From the NCBI RefSeq assembly GCF_000237925.1, contig NC_031496.1, positions 19,087,154 to 19,151,153 of the forward strand: a DNA stretch of 64,000 nucleotides, in the 5' to 3' direction. The position numbers were made by a program, and so were the translations under genes. How positions within the stretch are numbered: the stretch's first letter is position 1; every line of letters begins with the position of its first letter. The notes beneath the pieces are model-generated. The model worked only from the letters and a program-made list of their open reading frames with translations. It ran no database searches and was not told the origin of the DNA. Origin of the DNA: Schistosoma mansoni (taxonomy: Eukaryota > Platyhelminthes > Trematoda > Strigeidida > Schistosomatidae). Shown piece after piece: positions 24,187 to 35,790 of this stretch.

Positions 24187-25279
24187 GGTAGGTCACTTAA
24201 TAATCAGGGGGTTAGAGAAGAATAGGAGGATGAAAACAATGAAAGATAACTATCCACTTGATAGATATGTAGAAAAATGAAAAACACATAATAACTGAAT
24301 AATAATCGCGAAAAATTGTTAGATAATTACAAAACACTAATTTTTAAAAAAACAAGACCGAAACATTGCGGTGGATCCCAGGAAAAGAGCTTGGCCAAGA
24401 TATAACAATAAGCCAAGTTACCAACAATATACCAAGAGAATTAACACTACAAACCTAAACGCATGAGTAACGCAAAAGGTAACAAATTACAGTTAATATA
24501 TAAAACGGTATATTGAACAAGAAAATGGTAACAGCTGTTATGAAATAAATGTTACTTGTAAGCTGCTCTCTGAGATAACAACCACAAATGAGTTCACTTG
24601 ATTAACAAAAGTTCCTCAGCACGTGATGGCACCAACGGAAAAATGAAGATTAAATCCTGTAGTATTATTTAATAGTGATCCGGACCAAAGCTCCAAAGTA
24701 GTGTGGGAAAGCCTAAAAGGATCCTATAATACTATTATAAACATCAATCAAGGGCCGTGGCCAATAAAGCAGAAGAATGGACGGCGGAGAGAGTGTTTAT
24801 ATTTTAAGGACCGCGGTAGTGTGGTGTATGTTAGATATAACCAAACAAATATATTCGTTTCTTTACCATTGATACAGAGAAACAATAGGTATTGAATATA
24901 AATGTGGTTACATATAAAGTGTGACAATTAGGAAAAATACGTGGTCTTTATTTTGTCGTCACAAAAAATCACTGAATAAACATGTCGCAATAACATGCTA
25001 CAGAAGGGAATTAGGGTCAAGAAAGAATGAGAGGTTGAAAGTATCGTTTTCGCACGCAAAATTCGAGCTTCAATTGGTGGATCGCCGACACTTCAGCAGT
25101 GCATAAGTTTTTGATTCGGCCTCCCTCTGATTCAGTTCCTTTAATTGTGTAGATTACTTTAAAGCAAGACTCCTTCGGAGCGACGTGTCCAGAATTGATT
25201 AAATGCTCCTGTATGGAACTGGTAACTGTTTTACATTTTCCCTTTAAAAATCACGCTAAGTAATGTTCTGCGATGCGTT

Positions 25280-25345
25280 TGGAAATAGATCGCTTTGTGT
25301 GACCAATACAACCTGGCCTACAGAAGCAGGTAAATTTATAGATGG
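25280..25345 (-). pseudogene. GIY-YIG endonuclease remnant of the Penelope-like element
   Basis: The minus-strand translation gives YKFTCFCRPGCIGHTKRS, matching the family pattern of an aromatic-containing first strand, a CxC pair and a YIG-like CIG. GIY-YIG nucleases cut target DNA for Penelope-like elements. It lies downstream of the RT, in the order expected for the family. Confidence 0.55.
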
Positions 25346-25639
25346 ACATCGATGTGGTTCAAAGCGAAAGTTAATCCTTAACACGTCCATGAATGGTAGG
25401 CCTGTTTGAGAAGACAAAACGGAGCTTAGCTGAATGGAACATTTTATTCAGGGATTTTGAGATCCGTTTATTTAAGATTTCAGCAACCGTATCTCCTTTA
25501 AATTTGATATTCATAAACAGAGTTTTCTTTTAAATTGTTGGTGCTTTTTCACGATGGTGTTCAGGTGTTAAGTTCCTATCGATGAATCTAGGTGGATGAC
25601 CATTCCCGATAAGTATCTGACGAATTTGAAGGAATTCGT

Positions 25640-26225
25640 CATCTATTGTGTTATTAAAACATATTCACCTAATCTTTGAGAATAAAGAGCGAATAAAGTT
25701 TTTCTTTTTACTCATTCGGACGCAACTATTGAAATTTGTATACGACCCATTCCAAGTCGGTTTTCTATATAAAGATCTATGTAAAGAACCATCTGACCTT
25801 ATTTTCAACTGGACATCAAGAAAATGAAATTCCACGTTCGCTTCTTCTTCCAATGCGAATTGAATCGAGTGATGACAGTTATGAAAGTATCATCCATATA
25901 TCTCTTATATAAATGAAATCCCTCAATTATTGGTCGAAGTACCCTATTTTCCAGATTGCCCATGAGACAATCAGCCAAGAGGTAACCCGTTGATGAACCC
26001 ACTGCAACTCCATCAGTTTGTCTATAGAAGTCATTATTAAATCTGGATTTCACATTGACAATACATCATAGAATTGGTCCTTTTAGAGAATGTTTTGGGA
26101 TATAAATATCAACGTTGTTACTTTCAATATAGTCACAAAAAACATATAGTTTCTGTGAGTGGAACATTCGTCAAGTTAGAAGTGATATCCAATGACATCG
26201 TTTTTCTGCCATTTATACTGATATT
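25640..26225 (-). pseudogene. Penelope-type reverse transcriptase remnant
   Basis: Two overlapping minus-strand frames cover it. The first carries FYRQTDGVAVGSSTGYLLAD and YKRYMDDTFI, the Penelope RT palm motifs with YMDD. The second carries FLDVQLKIRSDGSLHRSLYR and KPTWNGSYTNFNS, the conserved thumb-side block. The order and spacing fit the Penelope family and not LINE or LTR reverse transcriptases. It is broken across frames and the N-terminal part is missing. Confidence 0.75.
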
Positions 26226-26229
26226 TCTA

Positions 26230-26390
26230 ATTGATATTTGGAGTCTCAAATAACTTTATAATACAATCTTTTCTATCATTCTATAGACATATATTTACCA
26301 TACAACTATAAATACGAATATATAACTTATGTAAACGATTTCGTCAAGAAGGAAATTCTTTGCTCTGAATTCTTTCTATTTTTACTTTTC
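26230..26390 (-). repeat. right inverted terminal repeat of the Penelope-like element
   Basis: Inverted partner of 24031-24186. It lies upstream of the RT on the coding strand. Confidence 0.65.
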
Positions 26391-26392
26391 AA

Positions 26393-27170
26393 GTTTTATA
26401 CGTAGTCAGTAATATATCATCTTATTTTCTAGCCTAAGATCTCTCATCAAATGGTAGTATGTTGATCTTATTTGTTAGGAATATTTTACCTAACTGAACT
26501 TCTTTATTCCGCTTACATTTATCAGAAGTCGTTGTCAAACCACAAAATCATCAAAATTACTTAAAATTGAATAAATAATTTATCTTAAACTTTAAGTGCT
26601 GACGATCCTTGGTGATACCTAAAACTCACTTTTTGTTACAAGTGTAATTGTATCGAGAACCATTACTAGTCATCATGAGAAGAGTTTTCTGTTTTGAAAA
26701 AGAAGTATTCACTCAATGTTAATAGTATTTTGTGACCATTAAAACAAATCTGTTAATGTAGGCTAGTGGCATTAGGCTTAATTACTTAACCTTACTTTAT
26801 TCATGATAGATTTAAAGTGTTTTTACTTGATCTAAGAAAACTCAATAAAAGAGTATCGGATTTCTGGGGTTCTTTGTTAGGGGGAAGTTATGACTTGTAC
26901 TTTCGTAATTTTTAAATATCTGTATTATGAAGCATCTGTATTCCAAAGATTTAATATGTTTTCTAAAAGTTAGGGACTGAGTTAAGAATTAGTAAAGTCG
27001 ATTAAAAGTTTGGCAGCAACTTTGCTTCTTAAATTTCAAAAACTCTGTGAGTTATAACGAATAAAAGTGTAAATTACTCTTACCAAAGTTTTTCATTTGT
27101 CTATATTTCATTTAAAATTATTGCCATTTACGTGAAGCGAACTCGGTGGAGATTTTAGTAATTTTTTATA
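26393..27170. other. AT-rich intergenic DNA, nothing recognised
   Basis: No coding frame or repeat was recognised. Confidence 0.45.
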
Positions 27171-27347
27171 TAGTTGAAATCATGAGTCAATTGAAGCTAG
27201 ACCACCATGGAAAACCTGGAAGCACTGGATGGCCGTTTTGTCCTATTGTGGGACTCCTCAGTAGTGTGTATCCACGATCCCGCCTCTCGAGATTCGAACC
27301 CAAGGACTATCAGTCTCGCACGTGAGCACTTATCCGATAGACCACTG
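27171..27347 (-). mobile_element. SINE copy B4 with hammerhead core
   Basis: The tRNA-like head on the minus strand starts near 27347 (GGCTCAGTGGTCTATCGG) and has the B-box-like GGGTTCGAATCTCG. The hammerhead body has CTGAGGAG (27254-27261) and triplet ATC (27228-27230), an allowed NUH triplet. The GAAA box reads AAAA because of a G-to-A change (27239), so the core is damaged. Its outer 59 bases are the perfect reverse complement of those of copy B5. Confidence 0.75.
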
Positions 27348-27661
27348 AGCCGGCCGGCATCCAACGGTGTCAATGTCTAACTTCAACCAATCCACGAAAT
27401 TGAGCAACCATTCATCAAGGTCTTCAATGAGTTGATATCTCCCAACAGACCTGATTGAACTCCACTGGTTACTGCTCCTCACTAGAACTCCAGGAAGTAC
27501 CTCTTGAAGCCAGTCACTAGTGAGCATATGATCATTGTAAGAAGGGGGGAGGGACCGTGGATGCGCACTTCTGAGGAGTCCCACAATAAGACGAAACGGC
27601 CGTCCAGTGCTTCCAGGTTTTCCATGGTGGTCTAGCTTCAATTGACTCATGATTTCAACTA
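27171..27661. repeat. large inverted repeat formed by SINE copies B4 and B5
   Basis: 27171-27229 and 27603-27661 are perfect reverse complements (59 bp). The similarity continues with few mismatches to about 27282 and 27551, giving arms of about 111 bp around a 270-bp centre. An RNA crossing this locus would form a long hairpin. Confidence 0.85.
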
Positions 27662-27665
27662 TGTA
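27541..27665 (+). mobile_element. SINE copy B5 with intact hammerhead core
   Basis: The plus strand reads GCACT (27565-27569), CTGAGGAG (27571-27578), GACGAAAC with GAAA at 27593-27596, and GTC (27602-27604) followed by CAGTGC. All conserved core bases (CUGANGA, GAAA, NUH) are present. Stem I has five pairs with a mismatch next to the core, and stem II only three pairs (GTC/GAC) under a 9-nt loop, so activity may be weak. The tRNA-like head is absent; the copy is 5'-truncated or fused to other sequence at 27348-27540. Confidence 0.75.
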
Positions 27666-28005
27666 ATTTGTGTGTTTATCAGACAACCATTATCATAAAC
27701 TCATTGTTTACAGATTGTTTAATACACAAATACTTATTTTCAAAAAAATTTGCAAATCACGAGTCACTTGTTTTGAAATGAATGAAATGAAATATTAGGT
27801 GGTTCGTTCATTGATAATCACATTGAAAATAAACTATGGTATGTAAAGTTTGCATACTCTGTCTATTTTTCAAGTGGTTGTAAAAAACAAAATTAATGCA
27901 TTGAACTAAAGAATTAAAATCTCCATGTTTTTTAGACTAAACTATATTTAAACAGAGTGAGAATTATAATGTATTTATAGAATATGGTGAATTTACTGAA
28001 TTTCG
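27666..28005. other. AT-rich spacer, nothing recognised
   Basis: Short AT-rich stretch between the SINE pair and a truncated LINE. Confidence 0.4.
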
Positions 28006-28806
28006 TTGCTTTTTCTTCAACTACATAGAGTGCTGTTAGAACTGAGTAATAATGCCAGGATGTTTGGGATGCGTTTCTCCCCATCTAAATGTAAATTGTT
28101 ATTCCAGGACTGGCCTGCGTCAACATCTGAACTAAGGATAGGGAGCGAAGTAGTCGAACGCGTCGACAACCTCACTTATCTTGGAAGTCTGATCAGCCTT
28201 AATGGGTTGGTGTCTGACGAAATCTCAGCACGGATTCAAAAGGCTCGTTTGGCTTTTGCCAACTTACGTCACCTATGGCGTAGACGAGATATCCGTCTAT
28301 CAAGTAAGAGACGAGTTCGTTTTGTTCTACTTTACGGCTGTGAAACATGGCCATTAAGAGTAGAAGGTACTCGTAATTTACTAGTATTTGACCACAGATG
28401 CCTTAGAAATATTGCTCGCATCTGCTGGGATCACTGGATAAGTAATAGTGAGGTTCGACGCAGGGTATTAGGGAATGATGGTAAATCAGTTGATTAGGTG
28501 ATGAATCTTCATCGACTGAGGTGGTTAGGCCACGTGTTACGTATGCCTGAACACCGATTACCACGACACTCAATGCTGACTAGTGTAGGGGATGGTTGGA
28601 CGAGAGTTAGGGGCGGCGAAACCAAAACGTGGCATCAGAGCTTGAAGTCACTAACTTCTAGTCTGAGCCATGTTGGCAGATGCAGACTACTTGGTTGGGG
28701 TCCGCGTGACTATCGTAACCAATGGTTGAAGACTCTAAATGACATGGCTCAGAATAGACCACAATGGTGTAGGTGTATACACTCTTTATCTTCCCTTAAA
28801 CCTTGA
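28006..28806 (+). pseudogene. C-terminal part of a LINE reverse transcriptase
   Basis: The first block (28006-28497) has NARMFGMRFSPSKCKLLFQD, NLTYLGSLIS, RIQKARLAFANLRHLWRRRD and VLLYGCETWPLR, the thumb and connection regions after the RT palm. The second block (28498-28806) continues in the same frame with RLRWLGHVLRMPEHRLPR and ends at the natural stop. A TAG at 28495-28497 splits the two; GAG to TAG is the likely change. The catalytic palm is absent, so the fragment is non-functional. Confidence 0.8.
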
Positions 28807-28975
28807 GATTAAAATAGCTTCATAACGTTCCTTATATACAACCTATCTTTTATATACTACCACCACTAAATTAACTATTTCTATGAATCCGGTGTTGATC
28901 TTGTTGTGCTAACGAGGTATGGCAACTTGGACCGATGCATAAATATGCCTGGTCCTACGTTGTAGCTGACTTACT
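28006..28975 (+). mobile_element. 5'-truncated LINE (endonuclease-RT family), copy 1
   Basis: Only the last part of the RT protein and the 3' UTR remain. The 3' UTR includes GGTATGGCAACTTGGACCGA and ends in TGAC-type repeats near 28970. The same 3' UTR wording recurs at 31480-31590 on the other strand and, weaker, at 38.9-39.1 and 46.67-46.74 kb. This shows a moderately abundant family. Confidence 0.8.
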
Positions 28976-31404
28976 GACTATCGGTAGAAATAAGTTACAT
29001 TGTTTGAAATGAATATTTACGTAAGGTGATTAATAATAGTGTTTTAACAAATAATATTAAGTAACTGGGTTGCTTCATATACACTAATTAACTTACAGGT
29101 TAATTGTGTTGTATAAAAATGTTTAAAACCTTAAATACTTATCATACTGATTTAAAAACCAAAACAGTTTGGTAGTTTAACACACTTTGTAGGAGATATC
29201 TCGTATGTCATGCTGACTTTTTATAACAATTTTTAAAGAATGTGCTTGGATTTTCCTCCATAAGTGGCATAATACTAGGAATATAATGTGTAATAGTGAA
29301 TCTCCAAGTTTTTTGGTTTTTCTTTATATCTGATTTATTTTCCTGTGAGATATAAACTACGGACAACTTTTCGTATCTCTTCATAAGATTGATGTAAATA
29401 TTCTTTTATGAACATGATTTATACACAAAATGTCTGTTCATAATAATTGGATAAAGATTTGATGATGAATGTGACTGAAAAATTATTCTTCTATTAAATT
29501 ATTTCAATATTTTATAATAGTAATGTGGTTCCACGCTATTTTGACCGAACACAAAGTTAAACGTGTGTGTGATCAACGAAAATGCTCTACTCTTCTTATC
29601 ATTGTGATAATAAAAGAATTCTCCTTTTTACCTATTGCTCTTGTACACGTACACGGTGATAATAATAATAGTCATTATCAATAATATCCATGGCTCAATA
29701 TCGATCGAATTTGAATTAGTTTTGTGAAAACCTTGACCTAGAAACATTCAACTTTTATTTAGATTGTATTTTAAGATTATTTATGCAAACAAAATGATCT
29801 AACAATCAGTTTTTACGAAATTCTGCATAATTATGATTATCTAGGGTATTATGAACATGTATATATGGACAAATTCATTGCTATATTAAAGTGACGTAAA
29901 CCAATACTACACCTAGCAAAGAATAAATGATGAACGATAACCTATTTCGTTCCATAAAGCTTCTCAAAACATATTAGTCTACCTTTTTGAGATTACTGAC
30001 AGAAAGATGTGTTGATATCTGATAAATTCATATATTCTTTTTTGAAATTCTATTATCATTCTTTGAGTACTATTTTCATGGGTTTTACGATTATAATTAT
30101 TATTAGACTATCCAATTGACATTTCCAGAAGAAATTATTTACATCATATGCTTAGCAGATAAAATCCAATGAAATATTCTGAGCTTTTCTGTCAATCTAA
30201 TTCTTTCAAACGCGCAATTATTCAGGTTCATCAGGAGATTAAATTATCTTATGGGCAGTGCTTCTGAACAATGAAGGTATTTTCTATTGAATGGACGTAA
30301 GCTTCTACAAAAGTGACGACGTATAATTCAGCTGGATACCTGAAAACAATTTCACCAGATACCCTAAGACATAGATTTATATATTACGATATGGAATAAT
30401 ACAATGCTAAATTCTTTAAATTTGTAATTACATTTCAGTTGGTAGATGGAAGGATTCGTCACTCTTGAAAACGGTAGACTAATAATACTTACCGAGTGGT
30501 CGTTGATTTTCATACAGAAATAACTGATTTGATATCAGAGTGACATTTATTGAATGAAAAGCAGTTAATGACTTATAAAGTAGATTTTCGACCAACATAA
30601 GGCATATTGACGCATTCTATCCACATTCTTAAAAGATTAATATCCATTGAGACATTAGAACGCTCATTATCCAAGATTAATATTTTAACCAAGTGAGATG
30701 CGCTTAAAACTGTACCCTTGGCTTCATGAAATTTGATGGAACAATTAAACTATTTGAAAATGCGAAAATAACAATGTGATAGGATAAATACTACTGAATA
30801 TATAAAAACCTAAACTGTAGATTATTTATAGTCTGCATAATTAAAATTATTTCTGTATTATGATTTGGGAGTACAAAGTAAAATCTAACAAATGACTGAT
30901 TTCATTTGAATAAAGTTAAGAGTTCAACTATTTACTGAGCTACAATTTTGACAATAATTTACTACTTGCATGTATATAGACGAACTCTTACGTAAACATC
31001 TGGTTACGATTGGTCTTTTTATCCTAGGCCTTGGCAAACGTGATCATTTGAACTGAAATGTTACTGTCCAACATAGTGTTGATGTGGCACTACAATAATA
31101 GATCACATTTCTGTTAACGAAAATTAATTTCAGTTAGTGAGAGTCATTACAAGTGTGCTTCAGTAGCATTAAACCTCTGAAAAACTGAAATTTTTCGTTT
31201 TACTAATATTTACTTTTGAGAAATATTTCGTTATTCAATTATTAATTAAAAATAAGATGAATTTTCGAGTCAGTTTATTGATAAAACAGATATATAGACT
31301 AAAAAAATGATTAAACTGTTTTCTTGCAGTGCTTCTCTTCCCATGGATTAAACCGAATAGTTAGTTTTTAAAAAACAAACAACTAGAGATCACTGAGTCA
31401 CATC
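28976..31404. other. AT-rich intergenic DNA, nothing recognised
   Basis: No coding frame, RNA gene or clear repeat was found. Confidence 0.45.
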
Positions 31405-31480
31405 AAGAAAGAAATAAAGACTATTTAACGATGAAAATTTTCTTTTCGACAATATTTCTTTACTAAAGCTACACAATCCT
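31405..31480 (+). repeat. possible Penelope-like terminal repeat remnant
   Basis: The segment GATGAAAATTTTCTTTTCGA, followed by a run ending in TTTACTAAAG, resembles the terminal repeat at 18715-18760 and 24050-24090. It is short and diverged, so the assignment is tentative. Confidence 0.3.
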
Positions 31481-31484
31481 ATTG

Positions 31485-32036
31485 ATAGTTAGAATGGATA
31501 GTCAGTCAGTCACAACGTAGAACTTCGTACGTACGTACATCAGTCCGAGTTGCCATACCACATTAGCACAGAGATGTAGTTGTCGATTCAAATCCTATAG
31601 TGATAGAAGTAGTAAGAGTATAAGCATTAATGTGAAAGATTAGGGTTTGAAGGTGTTATTGAAGGAGTATAATCTAGTGAAATAAATTTTGAAAGAGAAA
31701 ATGAAAGGGACATTAAGAATCCGGAAGATTAGAATTTTGGAGAACACAAAGAGTGGGTGCATCTTCACCATTGCAAATGATTTTGAGCCATGTCATTCAA
31801 GGTATCTAACCATCGATTACTATCATCTCGCAAATCCCAACCAGGTAGTCTACAACTACCAACATGGCTCAGTCCGCTTGTCAGTGACTTCATGGATTTG
31901 TGCCACCTTTTGGTCTAGTAGCCCCAAATTTTCTTCCAACCTACTCCTACACCATAAAACATTGCACGTCAGGGCAGTCGGTGGTTGGGCACACGTAACA
32001 CGTGTCCCAGCCATCTCAACTGATGAAGTTTTGCTA
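31485..32036 (-). mobile_element. 5'-truncated LINE, copy 2 (same family as 28006)
   Basis: On the minus strand the sequence matches the final coding part of the 28-kb copy (words such as TGAGCCATGTTGG, GACTACCTGGTTGGGAT and AATGACATGGCTCA). It then runs into the 3' UTR with GGTATGGCAACTCGGACTGA and a TGAC tail at 31500-31512. The frame is broken. The open plus-strand frame at 31689-32039 is only its antisense. Confidence 0.7.
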
Positions 32037-32039
32037 TAA

Positions 32040-35000
32040 AAATTAAATACAGACTTATGCTACTAACTTATTTAAAAGTAGACAAAATTTTCTGACTGAA
32101 ATTGAATCTTGTCGCCTTCAGTAATAAAGGCAGACAAGAATTTCACCGTATCGATTATATCAAATTTTCAGGAAAGCAAGAGCTGTATCATAGAATTCAG
32201 TTTGGGATTTTAAAATCTATTCTACAATATGATAACAGGTGAAAATTGATGGAAAGTAGTTGCGATTAAGGATGTTATATATTAGGCCATACAAGTAAGT
32301 AAATAAGTCAATTGAAGCTAGACAATTGACTCATGCTTTCAACTATGAAAATACTAAATCTCCACAAAACCCCTTCTGATAATAAGTAAATAAGTATGTG
32401 AGCCAAAACTAATATATCAGATCAAGATATTAAGTGCGGTTAACACATACTGCATGCATTTTAGCCTACTTTTGTTGACTGTTTTATCATTCGTAACTGG
32501 CTTTAGTTCTGCTTAATAGGTAATTATGCTACACTAGTCCATTATTCCGAACGCACTTCGTATTAAACACTTATAATCTTCAAGTGTTATCCACGTGTCA
32601 TGACAAATTTCCAACCAGTGCACTCATCTATTAACAGGACTACGAAATTTTCATGATGTAAAATCCTAAATGAGCTTCAAGCAGCCATAATAGCAATTTT
32701 TCCAGTAACCAATTGTCTTGAATCTAATATAACCATCACCAATTGCACTACAGAAAACATGCCATTCTTAATTATTTAACTGGGAGTTTTATATAAGCAA
32801 CCTATTAAACATTGTTCGCCTGAAGTTCCTGATATTTTTTTAATATTTAATGAAGGCAGCATACTACGAGCTATTTAGGATAGTAAAACCATACAACTTG
32901 TGGTATGCACGGTAAAACTAACAATTTCAATATAGGAGAATGAAGAAAATATGAATCATCTCTATCGGTTAAATGAAAGTGAGAATGATGAATATACCAT
33001 GTGAATAATAACTTTTGTCTTTGACTCAAACAGTTAATCCACACGTACGCAATAAATATCTACAGTTCAGAGACCAATGAGTTTTAATTCAATGCTGTCA
33101 AGTAACGTCTTTTACTTAATGTATACCGTAACTTTTGCGACGTTATTTGGGCTTGCTTATATTTCATTATGTCTGTAACTTATTGTGTCTACTGAGTGCT
33201 TAACTGACCAGTGTTTGAAACTGAAACCCACAATCTGAAGTTGCGTAGTGAAAATACAGGAACTGCTAATATGGATTTATTTGACTACTGAAATAAGTCA
33301 AACTCATACATGAATACACTACATTTTACATGATTTATTTACAGGTAGATTTGTATAAATCTACTTGAATGGTATTTAACATCAATTAATCAATAATTCA
33401 CTGTTTGAACATATAATTACCATACTCATATAATTGAACATCTATGACCAACAGATACAACGAATTGGTTAAGCTATGTAATTACTTCTTTTCAAAATAT
33501 GATTACATTTGACGAACAAATGGAGAAAAGTCGATTTCATACGTTAATCGCACATCAATCAACTGGGCGATTGCTCACGATATAAATATGAGTTGGATAT
33601 TAAACGAAGGAGAACAGAATTATTATATCGGTGATTTTTTAATCTTAGAAAGTTTCTGACTTCAACTTACATTTTATTTGCCCCCGTTTGTTTAATGAAA
33701 TCGATGGTCTTAACAATCGCGGTTATTAATGTTTTAATAGGGACAAAAAGTAAGGAACATTTCGTGAAATTATGTTTTCTATTAATTATGAACAATAATG
33801 ATTTAGTGGGCTCTGGTTGAGTGGTTTTGATTGTGGTCTCTGACACAGGAATTATGCTCCAGATAAGCGATGCACATATATATACGAACGAAGTGCAGGG
33901 GATTAATCTAAACTCTAAAGTCACATCAGATCCCTAGGTGGATGGAGAAAATGTTTTGCAATACTTCTCCCTCGCCACTGTTAAGCGAATCAAGATGACC
34001 AATTGTTTCTTGGATATCCTTTGTTCGCATGGACCGTACAAAACCAACAACATAAATTCATTTATCTATTAAATTGTAGCTTTGAATATGAAAGCAGTCA
34101 TACATGAAGCAACTGATGTTATCTATACCCTTCATCAAATAAACTTATTTGTAACATTTAATTTTATCGAACAGCTGATTCTGTAATAATGCTTGATAAA
34201 CCAGAATCCTGCTTTCAGGTAACTGACAAGCCCCAGAACATTTTTATTAACCGGAGATTGGCAGCTCATGCTTATTTTTGTGACGCTGCTGAGTTTTTCG
34301 AGCTAGATGTCTTAATTGAGAAGTTTTTGTCGCTCTGAACACCAGCACCTGTTTTATGACAAAATTTATTCGATGAATCATTCACCCTGAAAACCATCGG
34401 TTGTCAAAAACCGTCACAAAACAACACTCATGCATGCTAAACAAAACCTTGATTTTCTCAAAATTGGCATAAAACTGTTATTTGGTGTTTCAAAGAATCC
34501 TGTATATGTATGGTTATGTAGATCTATCAGTGCCTTGTAGAATGCTGCGTTTATCAAAATCTTCGTCTCTCCACGGTATATTCCGTAGCCTTGTATAAGT
34601 TCGAAATTATGACCGGGCTGAAACTATATTCTCGATTCTTGTTTCTAGTATTCATCTATTCTGAATAGGTATTATTTTTATTCTGTGGAAACACGATACT
34701 GTTTTTGATAAAATTCAGCATGATAATCTGTGATAATCAGGAAGTTTGTTCCAAAGTGACTAGCAAGATTATCACATTTAAACTAAAATAAAAGCCTTTC
34801 AGTTGAAATCAAAATGTGACAGACAACAGTTGTTTTCCAAAGGAAATCCCAGTAGCTTTCCGGAAGTAAACTCCTACTAGTTGCATGATTCTTAAACCAG
34901 ACTTTAAATCAATAACACTTGTTGGGAGTTAAATTATCTTCTGTCTGTTCAGATACTTGGTTGCAACCACATTTTCAACCTCGAATTTCAGCTGAGAACG

Positions 35001-35643
35001 AGAACCAAAGACATTTAGTGTCTACACTATTATAGTCTAGTTATTCGAGTTGTACTTTAACTTTCCATAACCACTCGTTTGGATCAGTATGTTGCACGTT
35101 GTGCAGTATCAGAAACGCTCAAGGTGTTTAACGAATATTACATTTTTCTCGATTTAAACATTTTATGGGAAGTTTGTCATTCACGCTGTGTTATGTAAGT
35201 TAATCAAGTGGATTATTTTAAACCATTTTGTATGTTAACAGAGAGAAAATCAGAAATTTACTGTAATATTTAACTTAACTGATCAATTCTTAATTCAGAC
35301 TGAAAACGTGACACATAACTTAAGCTCAATCCTTTCGACTGAATTTCGCATAGAACTTCAGAACAGTATTTAGGGAAATCAAAGCAATCTCTGAAAAAAG
35401 ATTTATATTAGACTAAGATACAAAAAAAACGAGAAGGAATAAAAGAACCAAAACATAGTAGCAACTATTACAAAGACGTAGTGCTTAACATACTCATGAG
35501 TAAAAAGTAATGCAGATGATTAAAAGATTTCATGCAGTTCAACTTACAGCAAAACAATTTGAGTAGGAATAAGCAAATACAGAGAGAAATAAACTGAGTT
35601 CCCTGTAGACAAAAGAATGAAGAAAAATTTCAAAGTAAGTAAA
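32040..35643. other. AT-rich intergenic DNA, with a small SINE B scrap
   Basis: 32310-32365 repeats the 3' end wording of SINE family B (GTCAATTGAAGCTAGAC, then AATTGACTCATG), apparently as a small palindrome. The remainder holds no gene I can recognise. Confidence 0.4.
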
Positions 35644-35790
35644 TTAGTGACTATTCACCAATACATTATTAACTGGTGAATGAGAACGTATTACATTTGC
35701 ATCGGAATTCTCATCATCTTGATGTTTTGTAGTGTTGTCGCTCGGGGTTTGAGAATTATTAACTGGCCAGTTCTTTTGACAGCTGCTAAC
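35644..35790 (-). CDS. candidate terminal exon, unknown protein
   Basis: On the minus strand an acceptor-like CTGTTTTATAG precedes 49 codons (including the stop) in one open frame. The translation starts VSSCQKNWPVNNSQTPSDNT and is hydrophilic and Asn/Ser-rich; the stop is at 35644-35646. The acceptor is phase 0. COPB1 exon 9 also ends in phase 0, so this could be an alternative last exon of COPB1, 1 kb beyond the normal one, or the end of a separate gene. I do not recognise the peptide, and a chance frame is possible. Confidence 0.35.
   Translation of the reverse strand, partial: VSSCQKNWPVNNSQTPSDNTTKHQDDENSDANVIRSHSPVNNVLVNSH

Larger units (their letters stand above)
24031..26392 (-). mobile_element. 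Penelope-like element with inverted terminal repeats
   Basis: About 160 bp at 24031-24186 is repeated in inverted orientation at 26230-26390. Between them the minus strand encodes a Penelope-type reverse transcriptase and then a GIY-YIG-like endonuclease. Long terminal repeats in direct or inverted orientation are known for Penelope-like elements. The coding region is frame-disrupted and the copy cannot be active. A segment at about 24380-24940 has no counterpart in the other local copy (18690-19460) and may be a nested insertion or an element part lost from that copy. Schistosome Penelope families such as Cercyon are likely relatives, not verified. Confidence 0.75.

Noticed and set aside
31689-32039. 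116-codon plus-strand frame
   Set aside because: The minus strand here matches the C-terminal coding part and 3' UTR of the LINE at 28006, so the plus frame is a shadow.
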